Source: Streptomyces seoulensis
GTDB taxonomy: Bacteria > Actinomycetota > Actinomycetes > Streptomycetales > Streptomycetaceae
NCBI RefSeq assembly: GCF_004328625.1
Contig: NZ_CP032229.1
Span: 434,001-498,000, forward strand
Reading direction: 5' to 3'
DNA: 64,000 nt
Positions 18,141 to 26,869 of the stretch are shown in pieces. The notes under the pieces are model-generated. The model had not been told where the DNA came from. It was given only the letters and a program-made list of their open reading frames with translations, and ran no database searches. The first letter of the stretch is position 1. Every line of letters starts with the position of its first letter. The position numbers were made by a program, and so were the translations under genes.

Positions 18141-18226
18141 CTAACCATACCGGAGCGCTTGACAGGTTAGCTCACGCGTGCTTGCCTGGCCAGAAGCTAA
18201 CCGGATACTGCACACGAAGGGGTTAG
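18141..18226. promoter_or_regulatory. Four-motif symmetric operator array between CGNR regulator and hydrolase
   Basis: The six-base motif CTAACC/GGTTAG occurs at 18141-18146, 18165-18170, 18197-18202 and 18221-18226. It forms two inverted pairs, each with an 18-base spacer, and the whole set is symmetric about 18183.5. The outer copies lie next to the two start codons; the rightmost ends 2 bases before the hydrolase ATG, inside its ribosome site. A TTGACA box (18159-18164) abuts the second motif. This is the likely binding region of the CGNR protein. Confidence 0.75.
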
Positions 18227-18228
18227 AC

Positions 18229-19095
18229 ATGAACTCGGTGCACCACCGGACCGCCACCGTCGACGGCCACGAGATCTTCTACCGCGAGGCCGGACCGGCC
18301 GACGCTCCCACGATCGTCCTGCTGCACGGCTATCCGACCAGCTCGTTCATGTTCCGCGAGCTCATCCCGCTGCTGGCCGACGACTACCACGTCATCGCGC
18401 CGGACCACCTCGGCTTCGGCCTCTCCGACGCCCCCGACGCAGCGGACTTCACCTACACCTTCGACGCCCTCGCCGAGATCACCTCCCGGCTGCTCGACCA
18501 GCTCGGCGTGGACCGCTACGCCCTCTACGTCCAGGACTACGGCGCCCCCATCGGCTGGCGCCTCGCCCTCAAGCACCCCGAGCGGATCTCCGCCGTCGTC
18601 ACGCAGAACGGCAACGGTTACGAGGACGGTTTCGTCGAGTCGTTCTGGACCGACGTATGGGCGTACGGGGCGAACCCGGGCCCCGACACCGAACCCGCCG
18701 TACGCGCCGCGCTCAGCCGCGACGCCATCCGCTGGCAGTACCTGCACGGCGTGCCCGACCCGAGCGTGGTCAGCCCGGACACCTGGGAGCACGACGTCGC
18801 CCTGGTCTCCCGCGAGGGCAACGACGAGGTCCAGCTCGCCCTCTTCCGCGACTACGCCAGCAACCGCCCGCTCTACCCGGCGCTGCACGACTTCCTGCGC
18901 AGCAGCGAGGTGCCGGTGCTCGCCGTGTGGGGCCGCAACGACGAGATCTTCGGCCCGGCCGGCGCCCTGGCCTTCACCCGGGACGCCCAGGACGCCGAGG
19001 TGCACCTGATCGACGGCGGCCACTTCCTGCTGGAGAGCCACCTCGATGTCGTCGCGGGGTATCTGCGCGGCTTCCTCGGCCGGGTACTGGGCTGA
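18229..19095 (+). CDS. Alpha/beta hydrolase (haloalkane dehalogenase / epoxide hydrolase type)
   Basis: A 288-residue single-domain hydrolase. HGYPTSSFMF holds the oxyanion HG-P motif. The nucleophile elbow is VQDYGAPIG, with Asp in place of the Ser of esterases, as in haloalkane dehalogenases and epoxide hydrolases. VWGRNDEIF holds the second acid and GGHFLLESH the catalytic His. The ATG at 18229 is preceded by GAAGGGG. It is divergent from the CGNR regulator and ends at a hairpin. It probably detoxifies a halogenated or epoxide compound sensed by the regulator (inference); the substrate is unknown. Confidence 0.88.
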   Translation: MNSVHHRTATVDGHEIFYREAGPADAPTIVLLHGYPTSSFMFRELIPLLADDYHVIAPDHLGFGLSDAPDAADFTYTFDALAEITSRLLDQLGVDRYALYVQDYGAPIGWRLALKHPERISAVVTQNGNGYEDGFVESFWTDVWAYGANPGPDTEPAVRAALSRDAIRWQYLHGVPDPSVVSPDTWEHDVALVSREGNDEVQLALFRDYASNRPLYPALHDFLRSSEVPVLAVWGRNDEIFGPAGALAFTRDAQDAEVHLIDGGHFLLESHLDVVAGYLRGFLGRVLG

Positions 19096-19109
19096 GGCCG
19101 TGGGTCTGT

Positions 19110-19135
19110 GTGCGGCCGCCATATGGGGGCCGCAC
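19110..19135 (+). terminator. Probable terminator of the hydrolase gene
   Basis: The stem GTGCGGCC (19110-19117) pairs with GGCCGCAC (19128-19135) around the loop GCCATATGGG, 14 bases after the hydrolase stop. Confidence 0.55.
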
Positions 19136-19245
19136 GCACACTCCCGCCCCGAACTATGTAGCCCCACCACATGTGCCCCTGACCTGCCCCTTCCTACGGT
19201 GTGCCGACACCACCCGTCCCCACCGCACACAAGGAAGTGGCGCAC

Positions 19246-20634
19246 ATGGCAGCCGACCACACCGCTCCCCCGCCCCCGGCGAAGCTCCCCCGCATCGTCG
19301 CCGCCAGCCTCATCGGCACCACCATCGAGTGGTACGACTTCTTCCTGTACGGGTCGGCGGCGGCCCTGGTGTTCAACAAGCTGTTCTTCCCGGACTCCGA
19401 CCCGTTGGTGGGGACGCTGCTGGCGTTCGTGACCTATGCGGCCGGGTTCGCGGCGCGACCGCTCGGGGCGCTGGTGTTCGGGCACTTCGGGGACCGGCTG
19501 GGGCGCAAGAGGCTGCTGGTGCTGAGCCTGCTGCTGATGGGCGGGGCGACCTTCTGCATCGGCCTGCTGCCGACCCACGCCACCATCGGCACCGCCGCGC
19601 CGGTGCTGCTCACCGCGCTGCGCCTGGTGCAGGGTTTCGCTCTGGGCGGCGAGTGGGGTGGCGCCGTCCTGCTGGTGTCCGAACACGGGGACGCGCGCAG
19701 GCGCGGCTTCTGGGCCTCGTGGCCGCAGACCGGCGCGCCCGCGGGGCAGTTGCTCGCCACGGGTGTGCTGTCCCTGCTCACCGCCACCCTCTCGGACGAC
19801 GCGTTCACCGCCTGGGGCTGGCGCGTCCCCTTCCTGCTCTCCGGTGTGCTGGTGGTCGTGGGGCTGTGGATACGCCTCTCCGTCGACGAATCGCCCGTCT
19901 TCAAGCAGGCGTTGGCCCGCGCCGAGGCACGGCAGGGCGAGGCGGCGGAGAAGCTGCCGCTGGTGTCCGTGCTGCGCCACCAGTGGCGCGAGGTGCTCGT
20001 CGCCATGGGCGCCCGCCTGGCGGAGAACATCAGCTACTACGTCATCACCGCCTTCATCCTCGTCTACGCCACCACCTCCGCCGACGTCTCCAAGCAGACC
20101 GCGCTCAACGCCGTACTCATCGGTTCCGCCGTCCACTTCGCGGTGATACCCGCCTGGGGCGCGCTCTCGGACCGCGTCGGACGGCGGCCGGTGTACCTGT
20201 TCGGCGCGGCCGGCGTGGGCCTGTGGATCTTCCCGTTCTTCGCGCTGGTGGACGCGGGTACCTTCGGGCGGCTGGTGCTTGCCGTTGTCGTCGGCCTGAT
20301 CCTCCACGGCGCCATGTACGCGCCCCAGGCAGCCTTCTTCGCGGAGATGTTCGCCACCCGCGTCCGCTACTCCGGCGCCTCCATCGGCGCCCAGTTCTCC
20401 TCCGTGGCCGCCGGTGCGCCCGCCCCGCTGATCGCCACGGCGCTGCTCGCGGAGTACGACAGCGCGACCCCGATCGCCCTGTACGTCATCGGCGCCGTCC
20501 TGCTCACCCTGGTCGCCGTGGGCGTGGCCGTCGAGACCCGCGACCGGGACCTCGCCGACGTCACGGCCGACGGCGCCTCCCCGTCCGCCCCGGTGGACAC
20601 GGCGGACCCGGTGGCGAAGACCCCGGCCCCCTGA
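19246..20634 (+). CDS. MHS-family MFS transporter (organic-acid:H+ symporter)
   Basis: A 462-residue, 12-helix transporter of the metabolite:H+ symporter group (ShiA/KgtP/ProP relatives). Family marks are the start ASLIGTTIEWYDFFLYG, the helix 2-3 loop HFGDRLGRKRLL, and GFALGGEWGGAVLLVSEH in helix 4. The ATG at 19246 has AAGGAAG upstream; the frame extends to 19201 but without a better start. It converges with the PucR/hydroxybutyrate dehydrogenase pair and shares a bidirectional terminator with it. A hydroxy-acid or keto-acid substrate is plausible from that company, but unproven. Confidence 0.9.
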   Translation: MAADHTAPPPPAKLPRIVAASLIGTTIEWYDFFLYGSAAALVFNKLFFPDSDPLVGTLLAFVTYAAGFAARPLGALVFGHFGDRLGRKRLLVLSLLLMGGATFCIGLLPTHATIGTAAPVLLTALRLVQGFALGGEWGGAVLLVSEHGDARRRGFWASWPQTGAPAGQLLATGVLSLLTATLSDDAFTAWGWRVPFLLSGVLVVVGLWIRLSVDESPVFKQALARAEARQGEAAEKLPLVSVLRHQWREVLVAMGARLAENISYYVITAFILVYATTSADVSKQTALNAVLIGSAVHFAVIPAWGALSDRVGRRPVYLFGAAGVGLWIFPFFALVDAGTFGRLVLAVVVGLILHGAMYAPQAAFFAEMFATRVRYSGASIGAQFSSVAAGAPAPLIATALLAEYDSATPIALYVIGAVLLTLVAVGVAVETRDRDLADVTADGASPSAPVDTADPVAKTPAP

Positions 20635-20644
20635 CCGGCGTCGG

Positions 20645-20668
20645 CCGGCACCCCCGTGCGGGTGCCGG
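20645..20668. terminator. Bidirectional terminator between MHS transporter and PucR gene
   Basis: A 9-bp perfect stem, CCGGCACCC (20645-20653) with GGGTGCCGG (20660-20668), lies in the 34 bases between convergent stop codons. Confidence 0.8.
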
Positions 20669-22639
20669 TCAGCGGCGTCCCGGACCCGACAACCCGTGCA
20701 GCCTCAGCGCGAGTTGGATCTCCAGCACGCGGGACGGGGTCTGCCAGTCCTCGCCCAGCAGCCGGCCCACCCGTTCCAGCCGCTGGGCGACGGTGTTCAC
20801 ATGGACATGGAGCACCTCCTTGGTGCGGGCCGGGCTCATCCCGGCGGCGAAGTAGGCGTCCAGGGTGCGCAGCAGATCGGTGCCGCGCCGCGCGTCGTAG
20901 GCGACGAGGGGGCCGATGGTGCGGTCCACGAAGCCGCCGATGTCCCGGTCCCCGGCGAGCAGCAGCCCGAGGAAGCCGAAGTCCTCGGCGGCCGCGCCCT
21001 CCCCCGACCTGCCGAGCAGTTGGAGAGCGTCCAGGCAGCGACGGCCCTCGGCGTAGGCGGCGGCCACCTGGTCGGGGCGGGCGGCCAGGCCGGTGACGGG
21101 GGCGGAGGCTCCGACGGTGACCGGCTGGCGGACGGCGGTGCCCAGTTCGCGGGCGGTGCGCCGGGCCAGTTCCGTGGCGGTGTCGCCGGGGCCGAGCGGG
21201 AGCAGCAGCACGGTGCCGCCGTCGCGGGTGCCGGCCAGGCCGTGCCGGGTGGTGGCGAGGTGGGAGGCGGCGGACCACAGGCGGCGCCTGGCGGCGGCCT
21301 CCTCGTCGGCGTCGGCCGAGGCTGCGTCGAGGCGGGTGGCGAGGACGGCGTGGGTGGCGTCCAGGTCGGCGTCGAGCCGCGCGGCACGTTCCCGCAGCAG
21401 GCGCGGGTCGCGGTCGCGGGCGTCGAGGAGGTCGTCCAGGAGTTCGCCGCGCACCCGGCGTTCGGCCTCGGCGGCGGAACGGCGGGCCAGCAGGAGCAGG
21501 GAGGTGACCATGGCGGCCCGCTCCAGGGTGCGCTGGTCGACCGGGTCGAGGTCGGGGTGGCCGTGCAGGACGAGCGCGCCGAACACCTCCTCGCCCGCTG
21601 CCACGGCCGCGATCCAGTCGGGCCCGTGGCGCACGGCGTGCCCCTCGGCGCGGGACGCCTCCAGCGCCTCGGCCGGCGTGCCGCCTGTCTCGGTGAACTC
21701 CACCGCCCCGTCGAGGACTTCGGCGACGGCGGCGGCCACGTCGTGCACTCCGCCGCCGCGCAGGACGAGTTCGGCGAGCCGGTCGTGCACCTCGGAGGCG
21801 CGCTCGATGACGGCGCTGCGGTCCTGGATGACCTCGTTGGCGCGTTCGAGTCCGGCGAGGGCGGCCTGGGTCCCGGTGAGCAGGTTGGTGGTGTCGATGG
21901 CGGCCGCGGCGAGGGCCGCGAAGGAGCCGAGCAGGGCGATCTGTTCGCGCTCGAAGACCCGCGCGCGCCGGTCGGCCGCGAAGAGGACGCCGATGACCTG
22001 CGGGCCGAGCGTCAGCGGGACCCCGACGATGGCGAACAGGCCCTCGTCGCGCACCGCGACGTCGATGGTGTCGGTGTGCTGGAAGCGGGCGTCCTGGAAG
22101 TAGTCGTCGGTGACGTACGGCCGGGCGGTCTGGGCGACGAGTCCGCCGAGCCCCTCGCCCATGCCGAGCCGGAGCTGCTGGAAGCGGGCGGAGACGGAGC
22201 CCTCGGTGACCAGCATGTAGGTGTCGCCGCGCTCGGGGTCGTTGAGGCTGAGGTAGGCGATGTCGGTGGCGAGCAGGGAGCGGGCGCGCTGCACGATGGC
22301 CCGCAGGACCGCGTCCACGTCCCTGAGCCCGGCCAGGTCGTGGGCGGTCTCGAAGAGGGCGGACAGCTCCGCCTCGCGGCGGCGGCGCCCCTCCAGCTCG
22401 GCGCGGACGCGCAGCGCGAGGAACTTGGCGTGTTCCAGCGCGGCGACCCGGTCGACGGACTCCCCCTCGGCGCGGGCGAGCAGGACGGGACGTTCGTACG
22501 CCTCCGGGGAGGCGTCGCGGGCGAGCAGTTCGAGGTAGGGGGCCTCCGCACAGGCGACGGCCCCCGCCGCGGCGGCCCCGGTGGCGGGGCGCGCGGCCGA
22601 CTGGAGTTGATCGGGAGACATGGCCACAGGATCGCTCAT
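20669..22639 (-). CDS. GAF-domain PucR-type transcriptional regulator
   Basis: A 656-residue cytoplasmic activator. A helical start is followed by a GAF sensor (about residues 95-250: DIAYLSLNDPERGDTYML, VGVPLTLGPQVIGVLF). A long middle region matches the CdaR/PucR GGDEF-like part (GTVLLLPLGPGD, VTVGASAPVTG). The C-terminal helix-turn-helix (about 590-635) has the PucR hallmark VHVNTVAQRLERV. It follows the dehydrogenase gene on the same strand after a 69-base gap, so it probably senses the dehydrogenase substrate and controls this locus (inference). The ATG at 22639 has no strong ribosome site; an ATG at 22621 is an alternative. Confidence 0.88.
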   Translation of the reverse strand: MSDPVAMSPDQLQSAARPATGAAAAGAVACAEAPYLELLARDASPEAYERPVLLARAEGESVDRVAALEHAKFLALRVRAELEGRRRREAELSALFETAHDLAGLRDVDAVLRAIVQRARSLLATDIAYLSLNDPERGDTYMLVTEGSVSARFQQLRLGMGEGLGGLVAQTARPYVTDDYFQDARFQHTDTIDVAVRDEGLFAIVGVPLTLGPQVIGVLFAADRRARVFEREQIALLGSFAALAAAAIDTTNLLTGTQAALAGLERANEVIQDRSAVIERASEVHDRLAELVLRGGGVHDVAAAVAEVLDGAVEFTETGGTPAEALEASRAEGHAVRHGPDWIAAVAAGEEVFGALVLHGHPDLDPVDQRTLERAAMVTSLLLLARRSAAEAERRVRGELLDDLLDARDRDPRLLRERAARLDADLDATHAVLATRLDAASADADEEAAARRRLWSAASHLATTRHGLAGTRDGGTVLLLPLGPGDTATELARRTARELGTAVRQPVTVGASAPVTGLAARPDQVAAAYAEGRRCLDALQLLGRSGEGAAAEDFGFLGLLLAGDRDIGGFVDRTIGPLVAYDARRGTDLLRTLDAYFAAGMSPARTKEVLHVHVNTVAQRLERVGRLLGEDWQTPSRVLEIQLALRLHGLSGPGRR

Positions 22640-22708
22640 CGTGGGCTCGGCCCGTCAGCCCTGTGGACAACTCCGCGAGGGCCCACGCGGGCTGGTCGGG
22701 ACACCGGT

Positions 22709-23506
22709 TCAGTGGGCCGTCCAGCCGCCGTCCAGCACCAGGGAGGTGCCGGTGACGAAGGACGCCTGCGGGCCGCAGAGGTAGGCGACGGCCTCCGCGA
22801 CCTCCTCGGGTTCGATCAGCCGACGCAGCGCGCTGTCCTTGAGCAGGACCTCGGAGAGCACCTGGTCCTCCGGGATGCCGTGCGCCTCGGCCTGGTCGGC
22901 GATCTGCTTCTCCACCAGTGGGGTGCGCACATAGGCGGGGTTCACACAGTTCGACGTCACCCCATGGGGGGCGCCCTCCAGCGCCGCCGTCTTGGACAGC
23001 CCCTCCAGCCCATGTTTGGCGGCCACATAGGCCGACTTGAAGGCAGAGGCGCGCAGCCCATGGACGGAGGACACATTGACGATGCGCCCCCAGCCCTGCG
23101 CGTACATATGGGGCAGCGCCCCACGGATGAGCCGGAACGGCGCCTCCAGCATCACCGTCAGCACGGTGTGGAAGACCTCGGGCGGGAACTCCTCCAGCGG
23201 CCGTACCAGTTGCAGCCCGGCATTGTTGACCAGGACGTCGGCCCCGGCGGCGGCCTCCTCGGCCGCGTCGAGATCGGTGAGGTCGACCACCCGGGGCACG
23301 ATCCGGCCCGCGAGGCCCCCGGCCCGGCCGGCCAGCTCGGCCAGCCCCGCCGCGTCCAGGTCGAGCGCGCGCACCTCCGCCCCGGCCGCCGCGAGCCGGA
23401 GCGCACAGGCGCTGCCGATGCCTCCGGCGGCCCCGGTGACGAGGGCGACCCGGCCGGCGAGGTCCAGGGCGGAAGAGGTGCTGGGCTGAGGGCTGGGCGA
23501 GATCAT
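22709..23506 (-). CDS. 3-hydroxybutyrate dehydrogenase-like SDR
   Basis: A 265-residue classical short-chain dehydrogenase. TGAAGGIG is the NAD site, DLDAAG after strand 2 suggests NAD, NNAG and NVSSVHGL precede the catalytic YVAAK, and NPAYVRTPLVEKQI is the substrate-loop stretch seen in D-3-hydroxybutyrate dehydrogenases. It would interconvert 3-hydroxybutyrate and acetoacetate, useful for polyhydroxybutyrate or ketone-body use. It is the first gene of a pair with the GAF/PucR regulator. Assignment within SDRs rests on recall of that loop, hence moderate for substrate. Confidence 0.82.
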   Translation of the reverse strand: MISPSPQPSTSSALDLAGRVALVTGAAGGIGSACALRLAAAGAEVRALDLDAAGLAELAGRAGGLAGRIVPRVVDLTDLDAAEEAAAGADVLVNNAGLQLVRPLEEFPPEVFHTVLTVMLEAPFRLIRGALPHMYAQGWGRIVNVSSVHGLRASAFKSAYVAAKHGLEGLSKTAALEGAPHGVTSNCVNPAYVRTPLVEKQIADQAEAHGIPEDQVLSEVLLKDSALRRLIEPEEVAEAVAYLCGPQASFVTGTSLVLDGGWTAH

Positions 23507-23561
23507 GCTTCGACCCTAATGACGCGCCCCCGGCTCGCCACATAGGGCGAGAACCCATACT

Positions 23562-24041
23562 TCAGCCAAGAGTCATGGGGTCGAACCATGTGGGTGTCTC
23601 GGACAGGGCCTGCTTGATCCGGAACAGCGAGAACTCGTTCAGCTCCGGCAGCGCGTCCACCGCGAACCAGCCCACGTCCAGCGACTCGTCGTCGTTGACC
23701 CGCGCCTCGCCGCCCACCGCCCGGCAGCGGAAGGTGATGTCCATGTACTGGCACTCGTCGCCGTTGCCGTAGGTGATCGGCTGGAGGGCCTGCACCAGGA
23801 CGACCCGCTCGGGCACACAGTGCACGGCCGTCTCCTCGAAGACCTCGCGCACGGCGCAGGCGGCGGGCTGCTCCCCCGGCTCCGGGATGCCACCGACCAC
23901 GGACCACTTGCGGGTGTCGGTGCGGCGGCCCAGGAGCACCCGCCCCTCGTCGTCGAAGACGATGGCGGTGACACCGGGCATCCAGAGCAACTGGGTGCCC
24001 GCCGTGGCCCGGAGCGCGGTGATGAATTCAGGTGTAGCCAT
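23562..24041 (-). CDS. Nudix hydrolase
   Basis: A 159-residue Nudix protein. The box reads G-GIPEPGEQ, seven residues, then REVFEETA, so the motif is complete except that the last Gly is Ala. VTAIVFDDEGRVLLGRR is the usual first strand of NUDIX enzymes that act on nucleoside diphosphate derivatives. A Trp/Asp-rich C-terminus (VGWFAVDALPEL) closes the fold. It is monocistronic, with the IS element 81 bases upstream of its start. The substrate is not predictable. Confidence 0.88.
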   Translation of the reverse strand: MATPEFITALRATAGTQLLWMPGVTAIVFDDEGRVLLGRRTDTRKWSVVGGIPEPGEQPAACAVREVFEETAVHCVPERVVLVQALQPITYGNGDECQYMDITFRCRAVGGEARVNDDESLDVGWFAVDALPELNEFSLFRIKQALSETPTWFDPMTLG

Positions 24042-24122
24042 GGCCCCGACCCTAAACGGCCCGGCACCCGCCGACCGCCACGGCCGGGCGCGCCCGCCCG
24101 GCTGGACGCCGAAAGCGCGCCG

Positions 24123-25080
24123 CTAGGCACTGTCCGGCGGATCATGTGACTTTCCGACCGGCTGCTCGTTGGACGGAGCATGGGTCGGGGGGATCTGACG
24201 AATCGCGAGTGGTCGCTGCTCGAGCCGCATCTGCCGTCCGCGGGCGGTAGGGGAGGCCGGTGGAGCGACCATCGCACGGTGATCAACGGGATCCTGTTCC
24301 GGGTTCGGACCGTTGTCCCGTGGCGTGACCTGCCGGAACGCTATGGGTCCTGGAAGACGGTCTATGAACGGCATCGCCGCTGGTCGGCGGACGGCACCTG
24401 GGACCGGGTCCTGCAGGCGGTCCAGGCCGACGCCGACCTGGCGGGGCGGATCGACTGGTCGATGGTCGGAGTGGACTCGACGTCCTGCCGGGCTCACCAG
24501 CACGCGGCCGGCGCCCGCAAGGCCAGGCCGCGGGTTCCGAAAAAAGGACGACGCCCCGGCACCACCGCCCCGATGAGGGACTCGGACGGTCCCGGGGCGG
24601 TCTGACCTGCAAGATCCACCCTCGCCGGCGAGGGTGGATGCCGTCCCATGGCCCTGCTGCTCACGCCGGGTCAATGGGGCGATGCCCCGCAGCTGATCGA
24701 GGTCCTGGACCGGATCCGAGTCCCCCGGCCGCTGGGCGGACGGCCCCGGACCCGGCCCGGCCACGTCAGCGGCGACAAGGCCTACAGTTCCCGCCGCAAC
24801 CGCCGCTACCTGCGAAGACGCAGGATCAAACACACGATCCCTGAGCCGAGGGACCAGCGGGCCAACCGTCGGCGCAGAGGCAGCACGGGCGGCAGACCCG
24901 CCGGGTTCGACCGCGAGCGCTACCGGCGTCGCAACGAGGTCGAGCGGACCATCAACCGGCTCAAGAACTTCCGCGCTGTCGCCACCCGTTACGACAAACG
25001 GGCCTACGTCTTCCACGGCACGGTCACCGCAGCAGCGATCCGCTTATGGCTCCGACCATGATCCGCCGGACAGTGCCTAG
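24123..25080. mobile_element. IS5-family insertion sequence with CTAG target duplication
   Basis: The perfect terminal inverted repeat GGCACTGTCCGGCGGATCAT plus G is found at 24127-24147 as GGCACTGTCCGGCGGATCATg and, reversed, at 25057-25076. The element of about 950 bp is flanked on both sides by CTAG (24123-24126 and 25077-25080), read as a 4-bp target duplication, as expected for IS5-type YTAR targets. Inside is a DDE transposase in broken frames. It separates a Nudix gene from lnt, and the right CTAG supplies the TAG stop of lnt, so lnt is intact. Confidence 0.92.
24180..25061 (+). pseudogene. IS5-family DDE transposase, frames interrupted
   Basis: The N-terminal part (LTNREWSLLEPHLP, GILFRVRTVVPWRDLPERYG) reads in one frame from 24180. 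At the run of six A near 24540-24546 the coding passes to the -1 frame, giving LGRSRGGLTCKIH, which is the usual orfA/orfB frameshift of this group. At 24616-24621 an extra C in CACCCTC then forces a second shift back to the first frame, where LAGEGGCRPMALLLTPGQ continues to the stop at 25059-25061. The DDE residues are all present: Asp at 24474 (GVDSTS), Asp at 24774 (SGDKAYS) and Glu at 24942 (VERTINRLK). One programmed shift is normal; the second makes this copy probably inactive. Confidence 0.82.
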
Positions 25081-26681
25081 ACGCCCGAGGCCCGTCGGCC
25101 GCGTGCCACCACCGCGCCCGCCCAGCCCAGACCGCCCGCCGCGACCAGCAGCAGCGCCAGTTCGGGCAGGATGCCGAGCCGGGTGGCGGGCGTCTCGGAG
25201 GTGCGCAGCGGGACCTTCATGTCGATGTGGGCGGGGACGAACATCCCGGTGTGCCGCACTACCCGCCCGTCCGGCATGATCACCGCGCTGACGCCGCTGG
25301 TCACCGGCACGGTCACGGCCCGGCTGTGCTCGACGGCGCGGACGCGGGACATGGCGAGCTGCTGGTAGGTCATCTCGCTGCGGTCGAAGGTGGCGTTGTT
25401 GCTCGGCACGGAGATCATCTGGGCGCCGTGGGTGACGGTGTCCCGCACGGCCCAGTCGAACGCGGCCTCGTAGCAGGTGGCGAGGCCGACCTTGACGCGG
25501 CCGAAGCCGAAGACGCCCGGCTTGTCGCCCCGGCTGAAGTCCTGGCGGACCATGCTGGTCCACTCGCTGTTGATCGCGCCGATGAGCGACCGCATCGGGA
25601 GGTACTCGCCGAAGGGCTGCACCTGGCGCTTGTCGTAGGTCTGGAGGGGTCCCCTGACCGGGTCCCAGAGGATCTGCTCGTTGAGGAGCCTGCCGTCCCG
25701 CTCGACGACCGAGCCGACCGAGATGGGCGCGCCGATCGCCTCGGCGGCGCCCTGGATGACGGCGGCCGCGTCGGGGGCGGCGAAGGGGTCGATGTCGGAG
25801 GAGTTCTCCGGCCAGAGCACGAAGTCGGGGCGCGGCGCCTTGCCCGCCGCGACCTCGGCGGCGAGCCGGCGGGTCTCCCGCGCGTGGTAGTCGAGCACCG
25901 CGCGCCGCTGGGCGTTGAACTCCAGGCCCGCGCGCGGCACGTTGCCCTGGATCAGCGCCACGGTCGCGGTCCCGGCCTCCGCCTTGTCGCTGACCAGGGC
26001 GCGCGCGCCGAGCGCGCCCACCACCGGCAACACGAAGCTGAGCAGCGCGACGACGGCGGCCGATCGCCGTACCTCGCCGTCGCGGCGGCGCAGTGCCAGC
26101 CGGACGATCTCGTAGAGGCCGAAGCCGCACAGGACGACGCCGAAGCCGAGCACCGGGGTGCCGCCCAGCGCGGCGAGCGGCAGGAAGACGCCGTCGGCCT
26201 GTCCGAAGGCGACCTTGCCCCAGGGGAACCCGCCGAAGGGCATGCGCGCGCGTACCGCTTCCCCTGCGGTCCACAGCGCCGCCGCCCACACCGGCCACAC
26301 GGGCAGCCTCGACACGGCGGCGATGCCCACGCCGACGAGCGCGACATAGACGGCCTCGATGGCGACGAGGGCGATCCAGGGGCCGGGGCCGACCTCCACA
26401 CCGGTCCACACCAGGAGCGGCAGCAGGAAGCCGAGGCCGAAGAGGTAGCCGAGGCCGAGCGCCGTCTTCCAGGTCCGGCCGCGCAGCGCCCAGGCGAAGC
26501 AGGCGAAGGCGGGCAGCGCAAGCCACCACAGGGTGCGGGGCGGGAAGCTGACGTAGAGGAGCACGCCGCTCAGCGCGGACACGAGGGCCGGGACCAGGCG
26601 GATCAGGCGGGCGCGGGCGCCCTTGGCCGGGGACGGCTGGAGCCGGTCCGGCCGGTCCACGGAAGTTGCGGTGACGGTCAC
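25077..26681 (-). CDS. lnt: Apolipoprotein N-acyltransferase
   Basis: A 534-residue membrane enzyme that adds the third acyl chain to the N-terminal Cys of lipoproteins. About six hydrophobic segments fill residues 25-220, then the nitrilase-type domain carries the triad: Glu in LWPENSSD, Lys in YDKRQVQPFGEYLP and Cys in GLATCYEAAF. A last helix (LPELALLLVAAGGLGWAG) closes the protein. The GTG at 26681 is the first good start, though its ribosome site is weak. The TAG stop lies in the CTAG that borders the IS element. Streptomyces usually encode two Lnt paralogues; which one this is cannot be told here. Confidence 0.92.
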   Translation of the reverse strand: MTVTATSVDRPDRLQPSPAKGARARLIRLVPALVSALSGVLLYVSFPPRTLWWLALPAFACFAWALRGRTWKTALGLGYLFGLGFLLPLLVWTGVEVGPGPWIALVAIEAVYVALVGVGIAAVSRLPVWPVWAAALWTAGEAVRARMPFGGFPWGKVAFGQADGVFLPLAALGGTPVLGFGVVLCGFGLYEIVRLALRRRDGEVRRSAAVVALLSFVLPVVGALGARALVSDKAEAGTATVALIQGNVPRAGLEFNAQRRAVLDYHARETRRLAAEVAAGKAPRPDFVLWPENSSDIDPFAAPDAAAVIQGAAEAIGAPISVGSVVERDGRLLNEQILWDPVRGPLQTYDKRQVQPFGEYLPMRSLIGAINSEWTSMVRQDFSRGDKPGVFGFGRVKVGLATCYEAAFDWAVRDTVTHGAQMISVPSNNATFDRSEMTYQQLAMSRVRAVEHSRAVTVPVTSGVSAVIMPDGRVVRHTGMFVPAHIDMKVPLRTSETPATRLGILPELALLLVAAGGLGWAGAVVARGRRASGV

Positions 26682-26869
26682 CCTGGGGAGTGTACGGCGG
26701 TCCGCACACCCCCCGACATGCCGGTCATCACGGCATTCACGCGCAACTCGTCCACAAATCGGCCCGCAGCCGTTAGCGTGATCCGAGCCTCGGCGGCGCG
26801 GCCGGTCCCGGCCGGATGCCGTCGCGAGGTGCGGCCACAGGTCGGGGGACCGGGTGCGAGGGGCAACGG

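Noticed and set aside
17561..18148. N-terminal extension of the TerD-fusion gene
   Set aside because: The added residues overlap the CGNR gene and are low complexity; the ATG at 17560 fits better.
20367..23558. 1063-codon minus-strand frame across PucR and the SDR
   Set aside because: It spans two real genes in a different frame and is mostly Arg/Pro/Gly.
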